Source: CAZRXG01 sp964603985
GTDB taxonomy: Bacteria; Chloroflexota; Anaerolineae; Aggregatilineales; UBA3940
Direction: 5' to 3'
Assembly (NCBI GenBank): GCA_964603985.1
Contig: CAZRXG010000009.1
Coordinates: forward strand, 55,308-119,307
DNA: 64,000 nt
The position numbers were made by a program, and so were the translations under genes. Under the pieces are notes generated by a model, which was given only the letters and a program-made list of their open reading frames with translations, ran no database searches and had not been told where the DNA came from. This document shows, piece by piece, positions 34,962 through 44,414 of the stretch (position 1 is the stretch's first letter; every line of letters begins with the position of its first letter).

Positions 34962-37067
34962 CTATTTTGCGTCCAGCAGAATTCGCGCGTCCAAAATGCT
35001 GTACCCGTTTTCGTAGACTCGGATCGGATTCAGATCGACTTCCTTGATTTGCGGATACCGCGCGGCCAACTGCGACACTTGTACCAACAATTCCGCCAGA
35101 CTCGCGATGTCCTTCTGCTTCTCGCCGCGCATACCTTGCAACACACGATAGCCTTTGGTCTCCTTGATCATGTCCAGCGCGACTTCTTCATCGAACGGCG
35201 CGACGCGGAAACTCACATCCTTGAACACCTCCACAAGCACGCCACCCATGCCGAACATGATCGTGGGGCCGAACTGCGCGTCGCGCACCATCCCGATGAT
35301 CCATTCGGTGCCCGGCTGCGCCATCGGCACGACCAGCACGCCGTGAATGTCTGCTGCGACCGTCGCGCGCTTCACGTCACTCACCAGTTGGTCATACCCC
35401 CGACCCACCGCCTCGTCCCCTTGAAGATTGACCCTGACACCGCCGACATCACTCTTGTGAATGACCTGCGGCGAGACAATCTTGAGCACGACGGGGCCGT
35501 TCATCTCCATCGCGGCGCGCTGCGCTTCTTCCTGGGTTCGTGCCAAAACATGCGGCATCACCGCGATGCCATTGTCGCCGAGGAAATCGAGCGCCTCGGG
35601 TTCCAAGAGATGGCGCGCTTCCAGAACAGCGCGCTCGAGAATCGGGTGATGCGCGGCAGGCACATCGGCAAGTGGACGGCTCACGCTGAGCGTTGCCTGG
35701 GTCAACATCGCCAGCGCGCGCACAGCATCGTCGGGCGCATCGTACGTAGGGATCTTGTTCTCTTCGAGGTAGCGGCGCGTCTCTGCCACCTCTTGGGTGA
35801 CTGTGAAACACGCCACGACTGGTTTGTTGAATTCCTTGACGACCGGCACAATGGCTTGCGCGACATCCATTGGGGGCAGGAACGTGGGCGGAATGCTGTT
35901 CAACATAACCATATCCACATTTTGATCGGACAGGGCAAGGCGCATCGCCTCACCGAATTCATTCGCCATCGCGGCGGCGGTCAAGTCCACGTATCCATTC
36001 GGTTTGCAGACCGCCGCCATGGGCGGCAACAGGGCGGTCAATTTCTCGCACGTATCTTGACTCATCGGAGCAAGTTCCAACACGCCGCCAGCTTCCACTT
36101 CGTCCATGCCCACGACGCCTAAGCCGCCAGTTTCGGTAAGGATGCAGATCCGCTTGCCGCGCGGTTTAGGTAACATCGAAATCGCCTTTGCACCGGCGAT
36201 CAAATCCTGCATCGTATTCACACGCACGACGCCGCATTGTTTGAACGCGCCACTGTACACAGCGTCCGTGCCGGCAAGCGTGCCGGTGTGCGAGATCGTC
36301 GCCTTGGAGCCAATCTCGGTGCGCCCCACTTTGAGCACGAGCACCGGTTTGTTTTTGGTAGCCTGGCTCGCGATGCGCATAAACTCTCGACCGTCCCTGA
36401 CTCCTTCGAGGTAGACGAGAATCACCTCGATCCCGGGATCGTCGCCGTACTCTTCGATCAATTCCACGTTCGACACATCGCACATGTTGCCGACGTGGGC
36501 GAATCGCGCGAAGCCCAACGGCTTGGGCTGACTGAGGGCTAGCGTCACGAGTGAGGCGCCAAGTGCACCACTCTGCGTCACGTAGCCAATACTGCCTGGA
36601 GTGTGAATGATCCCCGGATGGAAACTGGTGTTGAGTTTCAGGGCTGGATTCATAATCCCAATGCAATTCGGCCCGAACACCCTGATGCCGGCCTGCCTGG
36701 CGATCTCGACGAGTTGCCGTTGCAATTGGACGTTTTCCGGGATCGCTGTTTCTGCGAATCCAGCGGAGAGCACCACAACGCCTTTGACATCACCGCGTTG
36801 CTCAGCTTCTTCCATCACCGTAATGACCGCCCTGCCCGGCAAACAGATCACGATGAGGTCGAGTGGTTCCTCGATTGCGACGATGGAGCTGTAGCATGGC
36901 AAACCCAGGATTTCCTTTCCGCTGGGATTGACTGGATAAACCTTGCCCATGTATCCGGCGGTAACCAGCGATCGCACAACCTGGTGCCCCGCTTTGGATG
37001 GATCCTGTGATGCGCCGACGACGGCGATCGAGCGTGATTCGAAAACCTGACGCAGAGACGCGGTCAT
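34962..37067 (-). CDS. ADP-forming acyl-CoA synthetase (acetate-CoA ligase family, fused alpha-beta)
   Basis: A 701-residue enzyme that interconverts acyl-CoA + ADP + Pi and acid + ATP + CoA. The CoA-binding domain starts at SIAVVGASQDPSKAGHQVVR (about 13-32). The phospho-histidine is in TISHTGTLAGTDAVY (about 258), and DEVEAGGVLELAPMSQ marks the second succinyl-CoA-ligase-like domain. The ATP-grasp beta part covers about 480-700 (VVLKIVSPQVIHKSDVGGVR). The frame runs to 37157; ATG 37067 is chosen for its GAGG and the normal family start MTASLRQVFESRSI. With the two genes upstream it would convert beta-oxidation acetyl-CoA to acetate with ATP gain. Confidence 0.9.
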   Translation of the reverse strand: MTASLRQVFESRSIAVVGASQDPSKAGHQVVRSLVTAGYMGKVYPVNPSGKEILGLPCYSSIVAIEEPLDLIVICLPGRAVITVMEEAEQRGDVKGVVVLSAGFAETAIPENVQLQRQLVEIARQAGIRVFGPNCIGIMNPALKLNTSFHPGIIHTPGSIGYVTQSGALGASLVTLALSQPKPLGFARFAHVGNMCDVSNVELIEEYGDDPGIEVILVYLEGVRDGREFMRIASQATKNKPVLVLKVGRTEIGSKATISHTGTLAGTDAVYSGAFKQCGVVRVNTMQDLIAGAKAISMLPKPRGKRICILTETGGLGVVGMDEVEAGGVLELAPMSQDTCEKLTALLPPMAAVCKPNGYVDLTAAAMANEFGEAMRLALSDQNVDMVMLNSIPPTFLPPMDVAQAIVPVVKEFNKPVVACFTVTQEVAETRRYLEENKIPTYDAPDDAVRALAMLTQATLSVSRPLADVPAAHHPILERAVLEARHLLEPEALDFLGDNGIAVMPHVLARTQEEAQRAAMEMNGPVVLKIVSPQVIHKSDVGGVRVNLQGDEAVGRGYDQLVSDVKRATVAADIHGVLVVPMAQPGTEWIIGMVRDAQFGPTIMFGMGGVLVEVFKDVSFRVAPFDEEVALDMIKETKGYRVLQGMRGEKQKDIASLAELLVQVSQLAARYPQIKEVDLNPIRVYENGYSILDARILLDAK

Positions 37068-37219
37068 TGTGGTTCCATCCTCGTGCATGCTCTCGACAAG
37101 AATTGCTCCCCTGTTGTCTGGCAAGGGGAGCGTCTTGCACAGGCATAGGCAGCACATTCAACGACTGTTACATCTTTGAGTACAGAGACAGGCATTTATC
37201 TACTCCTCCTATGTCGTGG

Positions 37220-39244
37220 CTATTTGTTAAATTCGGGTTTTCTCTTTTCCAGGAATGCGGTAACCCCTTCTTTGCAGTCTTTGGCACAGGAGATATCGCC
37301 GGCCCCCAAATAGGCAATCTCCAGGGCTTCCGCCAGCGTCTTGGCCTTTGCGGCCTTGTTGATGACCCCGCCGATGATTCCCAGGATTTCCTTGCTGAGT
37401 GGAAGATCCTCGGCCATCGGCGCTTCAGGAACAGTGAACGGGGGAATTTCAACCGGCCCCTCGCTGATCCTGGGTATATTTCCCTGGAGTCTGTTCACCT
37501 CAGCGATGGCCGCATCAATCAGATCGGGGAAGCTCGACGCAGTCTTTTTCACAATTCCGATTTCCACCGCCTCTTTTACCGTCATTCTTTCGGCTTTGCC
37601 GATCATTGTGTGAAATTTCGCCGCGGCCTGGGGCCATTTGCGATACGGGATAACGACGCCTCCCATCCCGGGTATCATCCCCAGGGTGATCTCCGGAAGC
37701 TGCAGAAATGCCTTTTCCATTGCCGCCACGCTATGGCAGCGGATGGCCAGTTCGGTGCCGCCTCCCATGGTAAGCCCGTTGAGAGCCGCAACGACCGGTT
37801 TGTTCATCCGGTCGATGTACTCCAGGACTTGCGAATTTCCGCGTGACAATGCCTGGCCCTGCTCATGGTTGCCGAAGGTAGCGACAAACCCGCCGATATC
37901 GGCGCCGGCGCAAAAAGCCCTGGGGCCGTAACCGGTGATCACGAATCCTTTAACGGACGGATCTGCTTCACCTTTTTTGAGCTGGGCGAGTATTTCGTTA
38001 CAGGTGTGGTCACTCAGCGCATTAGCCACCTGGGGCCTCCGGATTGTGAGGATGGTTACCCCTTCCATCCGGTCGACCAGGACGTCCCGCGGGAAATCGA
38101 GATACTCCTCAATGGGTTTTGTGGGTTGAGGCCAGCCGGGACGCTCGGCATCGAACTTTTTCATGATGCTGCTAACCTTTTTAGTGCCCAGATCAGCCAT
38201 AAGGTCGAACACGCCTTTTTTGTACGAGAGGGCGATCACGCTGCCGAAATTAAGATCGGTTCGGGTGCCGAGGTTCCTGTCCGCGATATCGAAAGCTTGG
38301 GAAAAGACAGAGCCCAGGAAGCGCATCCGGATCCACTCCGCAAGCTCAGGGGCTACGTCGACCTCGGTACCGGGTCTATTGAAAGCCCATTGAGCGACGG
38401 ACAACAGGTACCGGGTCGGCGCATAAGCGGGTCTTTCAGCCATTCTGCGGGTTTGGGACGCGAATGTCAGCGGATTGCCGCCGCCCACGCCCGTCACATA
38501 GAAAGGCCCGGCGCCGAGAAACTCTTCGCTGACGCAATCGATTTCTTTGCAGGTTGCCTTTTCCAGCATCCATGCGGCTTCGCTCGCCCAGGTTTCAAAT
38601 AACCGGTTAAGAAGGAAGGAAAAGACATTCCGGGCAATTACCGGCGTTTTTCCGGCCTGGGCCATAAACCAGAGCAGAAAATCGATGACGCTCGTATCCG
38701 CACCTTCCCAGTTGATGACCTCGACCCCCGTGCCACGCCACGCCGGCGCGAAGAAATGAGTAACAGTGGTCCTCTCCGGGTGCTTCAAATGGCTGAAGAT
38801 CTGATCCGCTGGAATGCCGCTAGTGTTGGATGTCATGATGGCATCTTCTGCGACAATCGATTCGAGCTGCGAAAAAATCTTCTTTTTCAGCTCCACGTTT
38901 TCCGTTGCCGCTTCTATCACCAGGCCGCAGTTTTTAAGGCTATTGTAATCCGTGGTGTATACGATATTGCCCAGGATGGAATCCACCTGCTCGGGGCGCA
39001 GCTTTTTCTTCTCCACCCCTTTTTTTGCATAGCCTTCAAACCGTTCCTTTGCTTTCTTGAGGGGTTCTTCAACCACATCCACAAGGTACAGTTTCTTCTC
39101 CGGAAGGCCGGTCCGCAAAGAATAGGCGATATCGGGTCCGATATTCCCGGCACCGATGACTGCCATCTCTTCGGGTATGGGCCGGGTGGGACGGATGAGG
39201 AAGGGATTATGAAGGCTAGGGTAGAGGCGGTCGTTTTTCTTCAT
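37220..39244 (-). CDS. Bifunctional 3-hydroxyacyl-CoA dehydrogenase/enoyl-CoA hydratase (dehydrogenase domain first)
   Basis: A 674-residue fusion. The NAD-binding domain opens with EEMAVIGAGNIGPDIAYSLR (about 26-45), then SNTSGIPADQIFSHLKHPER, THFFAPAWRG and a 3-HCDH C-terminal region around 190-370. The crotonase domain starts near residue 400 (VEGVTILTIRRPQVANAL), with oxyanion segments CAGADIGGFV and NGLTMGGGTELAIRC. This order is the reverse of FadB/FadJ and matches the archaeal and deltaproteobacterial-type fusions. ATG 39244 has GGAGA 7 bp upstream. Next to a thiolase, it would carry out two steps of beta-oxidation or its reverse. Confidence 0.9.
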   Translation of the reverse strand: MKKNDRLYPSLHNPFLIRPTRPIPEEMAVIGAGNIGPDIAYSLRTGLPEKKLYLVDVVEEPLKKAKERFEGYAKKGVEKKKLRPEQVDSILGNIVYTTDYNSLKNCGLVIEAATENVELKKKIFSQLESIVAEDAIMTSNTSGIPADQIFSHLKHPERTTVTHFFAPAWRGTGVEVINWEGADTSVIDFLLWFMAQAGKTPVIARNVFSFLLNRLFETWASEAAWMLEKATCKEIDCVSEEFLGAGPFYVTGVGGGNPLTFASQTRRMAERPAYAPTRYLLSVAQWAFNRPGTEVDVAPELAEWIRMRFLGSVFSQAFDIADRNLGTRTDLNFGSVIALSYKKGVFDLMADLGTKKVSSIMKKFDAERPGWPQPTKPIEEYLDFPRDVLVDRMEGVTILTIRRPQVANALSDHTCNEILAQLKKGEADPSVKGFVITGYGPRAFCAGADIGGFVATFGNHEQGQALSRGNSQVLEYIDRMNKPVVAALNGLTMGGGTELAIRCHSVAAMEKAFLQLPEITLGMIPGMGGVVIPYRKWPQAAAKFHTMIGKAERMTVKEAVEIGIVKKTASSFPDLIDAAIAEVNRLQGNIPRISEGPVEIPPFTVPEAPMAEDLPLSKEILGIIGGVINKAAKAKTLAEALEIAYLGAGDISCAKDCKEGVTAFLEKRKPEFNK

Positions 39245-39258
39245 TGGATGTCTCCTTA

Positions 39259-40449
39259 TTAATTCACCTTGATAACCAGGGCGGCTCCTGAATCGCCTGC
39301 CGCACAACCGGCCACCAGTCCATAACCGCCGCCTTTCAGAACCAGCTCCTCGATCAGTTCAATGGCCAACCTCATGGTGGTGGGCCCTTGAGGGTGTCCC
39401 CAAATCAGAGAGCATCCGTAATTGTTGAATATCTTGTCGTCGATCCCCATCTCTTTTCTCATGATGATATCGTTAACGGAAAACGGATTATGGGTTTTAA
39501 CCGCCGCAAGATCGGACACCGCTATGCCCGCCCTTTCCAATGCCTGCTTCGATGCCGGTACCGGCGCCTCAGGCATGTGTGCCTTTTTGGCGCGCGCAAA
39601 TCCATAAGAAAGAATCTGGATGGTCACGGCCTTGTCGGCGGAAAGCTCGTTCGCTTTCTCCTTTGTGGTGACAATCATACCGGCATTCCCATCGGCCGCA
39701 TGAGTCTGGGCGCCGACGGTTATGATGGAATCTGGAACGACCGGTCTCAGCCCTGCCAGGCCTTCGGCGGTACAGGGGGTAATCCCTTCGTCCTCTTCCA
39801 CAAGGGCGGTCTTTTTCTTGGAGAGTCTGACTTCCACGCCAAGCATATAGCGTTTCTGAAATTTGCGGTCATCCGCCGTCGACATCGTGTACTTCATGTA
39901 TCGATCGAGAACCAGGGCATCGGATTCTTCCCGGGTGATGCCGCGTTCCTTGACGACATTGTTGGCCGTGCCCAGGGGGCCGGTGTCGCCAGTCGGTTCA
40001 TAGTCGAAACCGTCCACCATCCAGCTCGCGTAGTCCGGCTTTCCGCCGAGGCCTAAAGGATTCGGCCAGATGATATTCGGGCAATTCGAGCATCGGTCAC
40101 AGGTAGCCACCAATACATTGGCGTTGCTTCCCACTTCGACGTAAGATGCGGCAACATTGAGGGAAGCCGTGGCGGTGGCGCACGCCTGGGCGACTCGGGG
40201 ACCGCTGATATCCGGATTGCCAATCAGCGTGGCAAACCAGGGGCCATCATAAAACCACATCTTTTGGGGAACGGTCGCGCCGAAGACGATGCCATCGAAG
40301 ATATCAGGCGTGATCTTGCGTAATTCAAAGAACCGTTTCGCCGTGGCGGCCGCCAGCTCCACGGCATGCTCATTTTGCAGCGATCCCTGCCAACGGCAAA
40401 AAGGCGAGCACCAGTACCCTTTGTAGGGAACATATACGTTTTTAAACAT
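39259..40449 (-). CDS. Thiolase-family acyl-CoA acetyltransferase
   Basis: A 396-residue thiolase. The nucleophile is in RVAQACATATASLNVAA (about 88), a Cys-rich stretch LVATCDRCSNCPNIIWPNP follows near 117, a His motif KTHNPFSVNDIIM near 333 replaces the usual NEAFA region, and the C-terminal Cys is in GLVAGCAAGDSGAALVIKV. The frame continues upstream to 40857, but ATG 40449 (MFKNVYVPYKGYW) has an AAAGGAG site 6 bp upstream and starts a complete thiolase. The upstream part belongs to another gene. It lies 14 bp before the dehydrogenase/hydratase and is surely co-transcribed. Confidence 0.88.
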   Translation of the reverse strand: MFKNVYVPYKGYWCSPFCRWQGSLQNEHAVELAAATAKRFFELRKITPDIFDGIVFGATVPQKMWFYDGPWFATLIGNPDISGPRVAQACATATASLNVAASYVEVGSNANVLVATCDRCSNCPNIIWPNPLGLGGKPDYASWMVDGFDYEPTGDTGPLGTANNVVKERGITREESDALVLDRYMKYTMSTADDRKFQKRYMLGVEVRLSKKKTALVEEDEGITPCTAEGLAGLRPVVPDSIITVGAQTHAADGNAGMIVTTKEKANELSADKAVTIQILSYGFARAKKAHMPEAPVPASKQALERAGIAVSDLAAVKTHNPFSVNDIIMRKEMGIDDKIFNNYGCSLIWGHPQGPTTMRLAIELIEELVLKGGGYGLVAGCAAGDSGAALVIKVN

Positions 40450-40491
40450 TTCAGCTCCTTTCGTACACATTTTTCGTGGGTTTCTTCTGGA

Positions 40492-40797
40492 CTGCATCGC
40501 ACACACAATAGCTTGGATGCCCGAAGCACACATGCGGCAGATAGCAAAGCCCGGTGTCTCTTTAGTAAGATCGGCGAGCAACAAGGAAACACGCGCAACA
40601 TTCTGCGCCTCACCCGAGGAGATGGCGTGCCCCATAATCACTTCGTCCACCTGGTCGTTGCCCAGGTTGGAGCGTTCCAGCGCGCCCCTGATCGCGGTCG
40701 CCCCGAGGAATTCGACCGGCACTTCTCTCAGCGAACCGAGAAACGTGCCAATCGCCGTTCTGGCATAACTGGTGATGATGGCTTTTTTCGTATTGCC
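40492..40797 (-). pseudogene. 5' fragment of a second, different thiolase gene
   Basis: About 100 codons matching the N-terminus of an ordinary acetyl-CoA acetyltransferase: KKAIITSYARTAIGTF, VEFLGATAIRGALERSNLG, DEVIMGHAISSGEAQNVAR and the active-site region CRMCASGIQAIVCAMQ. It breaks off just after the nucleophile and by chance runs in frame into the complete thiolase that begins at 40449. Its own start is replaced by unrelated codons. It is probably a relic of a deletion or recombination between thiolase genes. Confidence 0.75.
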
Positions 40798-41005
40798 CCT
40801 CCGAGAACGTGATACGCAACGGTAGATCGCTGACTGCTGCAAAACCCAACTATTCATGGCGGTGAATACACATCACCTTGGCTATCCAAACTCGTACAAC
40901 GTTGCACACCATGGTCAACAGCCATGCGATGGATTATCTTGAAGATATAAAGACTCAATTAAAAGTATGCTTTGACCTTCGATTGTACCGCATTACCGGG
41001 GCCAC

Positions 41006-41083
41006 TTATTCCTGATATTTAGAACGAATCTCCCTTTTTAATATCTTTCCCTGCGGATTCTGCTGAACAATTAATACTGAGTT
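41006..41083 (-). pseudogene. 3' remnant of an AMP-forming acyl-CoA synthetase gene
   Basis: The minus-strand frame ending in TAA at 41006 reads VLIVQQNPQGKILKREIR then SKYQE. This is the typical C-terminus of AMP-dependent CoA ligases, where the Lys in the GKILKRE motif takes part in adenylation. Upstream the match is lost and a stop follows within about 75 bp, so only the last ~25 codons remain. The rest of the gap 40858-41370 shows nothing recognisable. Confidence 0.65.
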
Positions 41084-41370
41084 CGCATGGTTGGTGGCAT
41101 CTTCGCCTTTCCATGTTGAATTTCGTTTTGAGGCTTACACTTGAAAGAAGGTCGTCGATTGCACTCCGAGCACTCAGAGTCCTTTCCATCTGAGATGCCC
41201 CCCGCCGCAGCTTCAACGCTCTGGACAACGCCTCATTGCGCAACGTGGCCCAGGTGGTGCCTGACGCAGCAGGGTACGCATCGGAGAGTGCCATCCAGGC
41301 GACGACCCGCAACCAAGCCACACCCTTCGATTCTGTGACACCCTTGACCAGACAGACTATTCGCCAAGCC

Positions 41371-42159
41371 TTATATCGGCTGCATGTCGAGAGGATAAAA
41401 GGCCATTGACAGCTTGTGGATAAAGGCGCCGGCAGGGGTGTTGGCGATGGCGCCATCGTCACCAATGGCAAAGAATTTGCCCGTGCTTCTCATCTGATCC
41501 CAGTTGTAGAAAAACACAGTGGAGACGGGCAGGCCAAATTCGCGAAAGGCAAAGATGTATTGATTATCGTCGAACTTGTAGACGGTAGCCAGATCGACAT
41601 CGCCTTGACCCCGCAGTGGCCCTACAATGCATTGCCAGACATACCGTTCTGAATTCAGATAAATATGTTCGAAACATTGGTCAGGCCCGTAATCATAGAG
41701 CCCACGCAAGCCGATCAGATCACGTGTTGGCCCCGGCTTACGCCCTGTGGGCGGGATCGCCGGATCACCGAGGACTCCGGGCGAGAACTCATGGACCGCC
41801 CGGGGTTCTTGGCCGACATCGCCTTCGCGCATAATTGTGCGGATCGCGAGCACCTGCCGGGTTTCGACATTGACGACGAAGGTTTGCGACTCGCGGGGCT
41901 GGTCGGCAAAAGTCATATCAACGAAATAGGTTTGCGGCGCCACTTCCACCACCTCGCACCAGTCCGTGCCACGCTCGTTGTCGCTTTGCCAGACGACTTT
42001 GTTGCGATCCACGAACTCCAGATGGAAGAAACTCCCCGAGTCGAGCGTGATCCTCATCGTCTGATTTACCAGTGCCTCTGTTGGGGGGAGGCGATTGGCT
42101 GCCACTCCCGACGCATAGTCCTCATACTTGTAATCCGTTTTGCCTTCTTCCTGTGGCAT
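41371..42159 (-). CDS. MoaF-like domain protein
   Basis: A 262-residue soluble protein with two similar beta-barrel halves: LVNQTMRITLDSGSFFHLEF / YFVDMTFADQPRESQTFVV and CFEHIYLNSERYVWQC / FDDNQYIFAFREFGLPVSTV. The pattern fits the lipocalin-like MoaF family (named from a Klebsiella monoamine-metabolism locus; the biochemical role is poorly known). AGGAGAGGAG precedes ATG 42159. It lies 55 bp downstream of the SDR gene and likely shares its transcript. Assignment is by remembered family pattern only. Confidence 0.6.
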   Translation of the reverse strand: MPQEEGKTDYKYEDYASGVAANRLPPTEALVNQTMRITLDSGSFFHLEFVDRNKVVWQSDNERGTDWCEVVEVAPQTYFVDMTFADQPRESQTFVVNVETRQVLAIRTIMREGDVGQEPRAVHEFSPGVLGDPAIPPTGRKPGPTRDLIGLRGLYDYGPDQCFEHIYLNSERYVWQCIVGPLRGQGDVDLATVYKFDDNQYIFAFREFGLPVSTVFFYNWDQMRSTGKFFAIGDDGAIANTPAGAFIHKLSMAFYPLDMQPI

Positions 42160-42214
42160 TGTGCTCCTCTCCTGAACAAGGGGATGTTATGGTTTACCTC
42201 TGCTAGATTCTTTC

Positions 42215-43036
42215 TCAGACGCCCCACTTCACACCGGCGTTGGTCAACGCAGCGCCTGAAACATCAACTATTGCCGCTCCTCCATCGACCAGAAGAACAG
42301 AGCCGGTCATAAACGTGGAATCGTCACTGGCGAGGTAGCTGCAAATACCGGTGATCTCACCGGGGCTGGCCGTCCGTCTTAGTGGAACCATCGAAGAAAT
42401 ACACGCAAAAACGCCATCCAGATCTGTTTCGAGTACTTCTGCGAGGGGGCCGAGAGATGCTTCCAGCATCTTCGTCCTTGTCCCACCGGGACAGACCACG
42501 TTACATCGTATCTTGTCCGGGCCGAAATCCAGCGCAACCTGCTTGGTGAGCATAATGAGCCCTGCCTTCGATGCACAGTAGGCTGGCATACCAGGCAGAC
42601 AGCGCAGGCCTCCCAGGGAAGCAATGTTTATGATGGAACCACCCCCCTGCTCAATCATATGCGGTATGGATACCTTCATAAGGTACAAAGGGCCGGTGAG
42701 ATTTGTTTCGAGAACTCTGTGCCAGAGCTCCGGATCGATGTCAACGACGGTCGTACCGCCTGGATCTATTGCTGCGTTGTTCACCAGCACGTCGAGTTTA
42801 CCGGTGAATCCGAGCGCCGTCTCAACCATTTGCTCGACATCTTCGAGCTTGGTTACATCTCCGGAACATGTCACCACTGTCCCTGCCGGCAACGATTGGG
42901 CCACCTTGTCGAGCATTCCCTGGCGGCGGCCGGTTATGCATATCCTTGCTCCGTCAGCGACGAACCGCTCGGCAATTGCGGCGCCTATGCCGGTCCCCGC
43001 TCCGGTAATGAGTGCCACTTTCCCATCTAGTTTCAT
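42215..43036 (-). CDS. Short-chain dehydrogenase/reductase
   Basis: A 273-residue classical SDR. Cofactor motif KVALITGAGTGIGAAIAERF is at residues 5-24, NNAAIDPGG near 88, the catalytic Ser in SIINIASLGGL near 140 and YCASKAGLIML (Tyr/Lys) near 155-159. The tail TSFMTGSVLLVDGG-type region (STFMTGSVLLVDGGAAI) is normal. ATG 43036 is chosen (GGAG 6 bp upstream) over the frame's extension to 43090. In this neighbourhood it may oxidise a hydroxy-acyl or alcohol intermediate; the substrate is not visible. Confidence 0.88.
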   Translation of the reverse strand: MKLDGKVALITGAGTGIGAAIAERFVADGARICITGRRQGMLDKVAQSLPAGTVVTCSGDVTKLEDVEQMVETALGFTGKLDVLVNNAAIDPGGTTVVDIDPELWHRVLETNLTGPLYLMKVSIPHMIEQGGGSIINIASLGGLRCLPGMPAYCASKAGLIMLTKQVALDFGPDKIRCNVVCPGGTRTKMLEASLGPLAEVLETDLDGVFACISSMVPLRRTASPGEITGICSYLASDDSTFMTGSVLLVDGGAAIVDVSGAALTNAGVKWGV

Positions 43037-43124
43037 CCCCAGCTCCAATTTTGGCGACACCTGCATGTCGTCAAATAAAATGGGACACAAAAAACAAAAA
43101 ACTAAGAGAGATATTTCGTTGAAA

Positions 43125-43843
43125 TCAGGTGTTATGAAGTGCCTGTTGAAAATAACGTTGACGTCTCTCTGCTAAAGTTCGCTGTTTCACCTCCTCGCGG
43201 CGAGTCAGGATCTCTTCCGCCCGACCAAAGAACACATCAGCCGGGGTCAGATTGTCCGGCGATTTGTGATAACGCTGGTGGTTGTAGCAGTCAACAAAAT
43301 TAGCAATGGCCTATTCCAGGTCCCAGGGATAGCAGTAGGTGTCGAGTTTGACGATGGATTTCATGGAACGACGGTGGCGTTCAACCTTGCCCTAGGTCTG
43401 ATAGAGCACCCCTCGAATTGCTTGATTTTGTAGTGGCTGAGATAATCAGCCAATGGTTTGGAGATGAAGGAGTGACCATTGTCAGACAGCAGTCGAGGAT
43501 GCAACTTGACCTGGACCTGGGTGACTCCGGTTCGCTCCAGAGCGATATTCAGAGTCTGTTCCACATCGGAGCTGACCATGGTGGCTGCCAAGCGATAGGC
43601 CAGAATGTAACGCGAGAAGTCGTCGAGCACCGTACACAGGTAATGCCAGCCCCAACCTACCACCTTGAATTGAGCAGAATAAGTCTGCCACATCCCATTG
43701 ATGCGACGGATCTTGTGCTTGAATTCATCACAGGTTGTGACCAGTTGAAGGACCGAACTGGTCACCGGGTCAAAGGCTCTGAAGATAAGACAGGCACCTT
43801 TACTTTCCGGTAAAAAGTTGACATGTGGAGGGCCGAACTCCAA
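43125..43843 (-). pseudogene. Degenerate IS3-family-like transposase (integrase core)
   Basis: The DDE integrase core is recognisable: WGWHYLCTVLDDFSRYILAY, LHPRLLSDNGHSFISKPLAD, and after a frameshift near 43400 GKVERHRRSMKSIVKLDTYC and FVDCYNHQRYHKSPDNLTPA. It ends LAERRQRYFQQALHNT. In-frame TAG codons occur at 43392-43394 and 43311-43313, and the N-terminal DNA-binding part is missing. The copy is dead. No terminal inverted repeats were identified by eye. Confidence 0.8.
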
Positions 43844-43860
43844 AGCTGCAAGGAGAACAG

Positions 43861-44190
43861 ATGCTCATCGTCACACCAGCCATCAGGGCGGCAATGGTTG
43901 GCGCTCACCGCCAGTTTGTGTCGGCTCTCGAAAGCTGCCAGTGGCTGCCTGAACTGGCTTTGTTAGCTGGCGCTATCTTGGCCTTTCTTGCCGCCAGCTT
44001 GCCCGCCATTCCGACCGGCTTCTGGGGCCACAACCCACAGCCCACGCCCGGTCGCCTGCGGCGCGCTCTGGCCGACCTGTCATTTCCCCACACTTACCCA
44101 TTTCCGGCAAGATTTCGGGTAAAACGGTCGGTCACCGGCCATTTGCTGACCGGAGTTTTAGGGCATTGGCGGCCCAAACAGGCCACTTGA
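43861..44190 (+). CDS. Hypothetical protein next to the IS remnant (doubtful)
   Basis: A 109-codon frame from ATG 43861 with AAGGAGAACAG upstream. It has one hydrophobic stretch (LALLAGAILAFLAASLPAI) and then basic sequence. It may be a fragment of a mobile element or a chance frame; no family is recognised. Confidence 0.2.
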   Translation: MLIVTPAIRAAMVGAHRQFVSALESCQWLPELALLAGAILAFLAASLPAIPTGFWGHNPQPTPGRLRRALADLSFPHTYPFPARFRVKRSVTGHLLTGVLGHWRPKQAT

Positions 44191-44380
44191 GCGCATTGTA
44201 ATGAGCTTTTCTGCTCTCCGTTGTTAAGGTGCGCATAGCCGGACAGCTTCTGGCTGTACTCAGTTACCGGAAACTAAAGGTACAGGGAACTTCAATAAAT
44301 TATATATTTATATAGGGAGCTAGTCAAGCGGGACGACAGCTCAGCAGGGCGACAATATGATCCGGTTCAATGTACCGGAG

Positions 44381-44414
44381 TGGACGACTTTATGAAGTGG
44401 ACGACTCTATGACC
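44381..44414 (+). repeat. 17-bp direct repeat at the selD relic
   Basis: Two adjacent copies of TGGACGACTTTATGAAG / TGGACGACTCTATGACC (44381-44397, 44398-44414) differ at three positions. The second copy contains the ATG of the selD relic. It could mark a recombination junction. Confidence 0.5.

Noticed and set aside
34585..35016. 143-codon plus-strand frame at the left edge of the island
   Set aside because: It overlaps the end of the acyl-CoA synthetase gene and has no recognised motifs or ribosome-binding site.
41019..41471. 150-codon minus-strand frame between thiolase and MoaF-like genes
   Set aside because: It overlaps the MoaF-like gene out of frame, and its end covers the AMP-ligase tail in the wrong frame.
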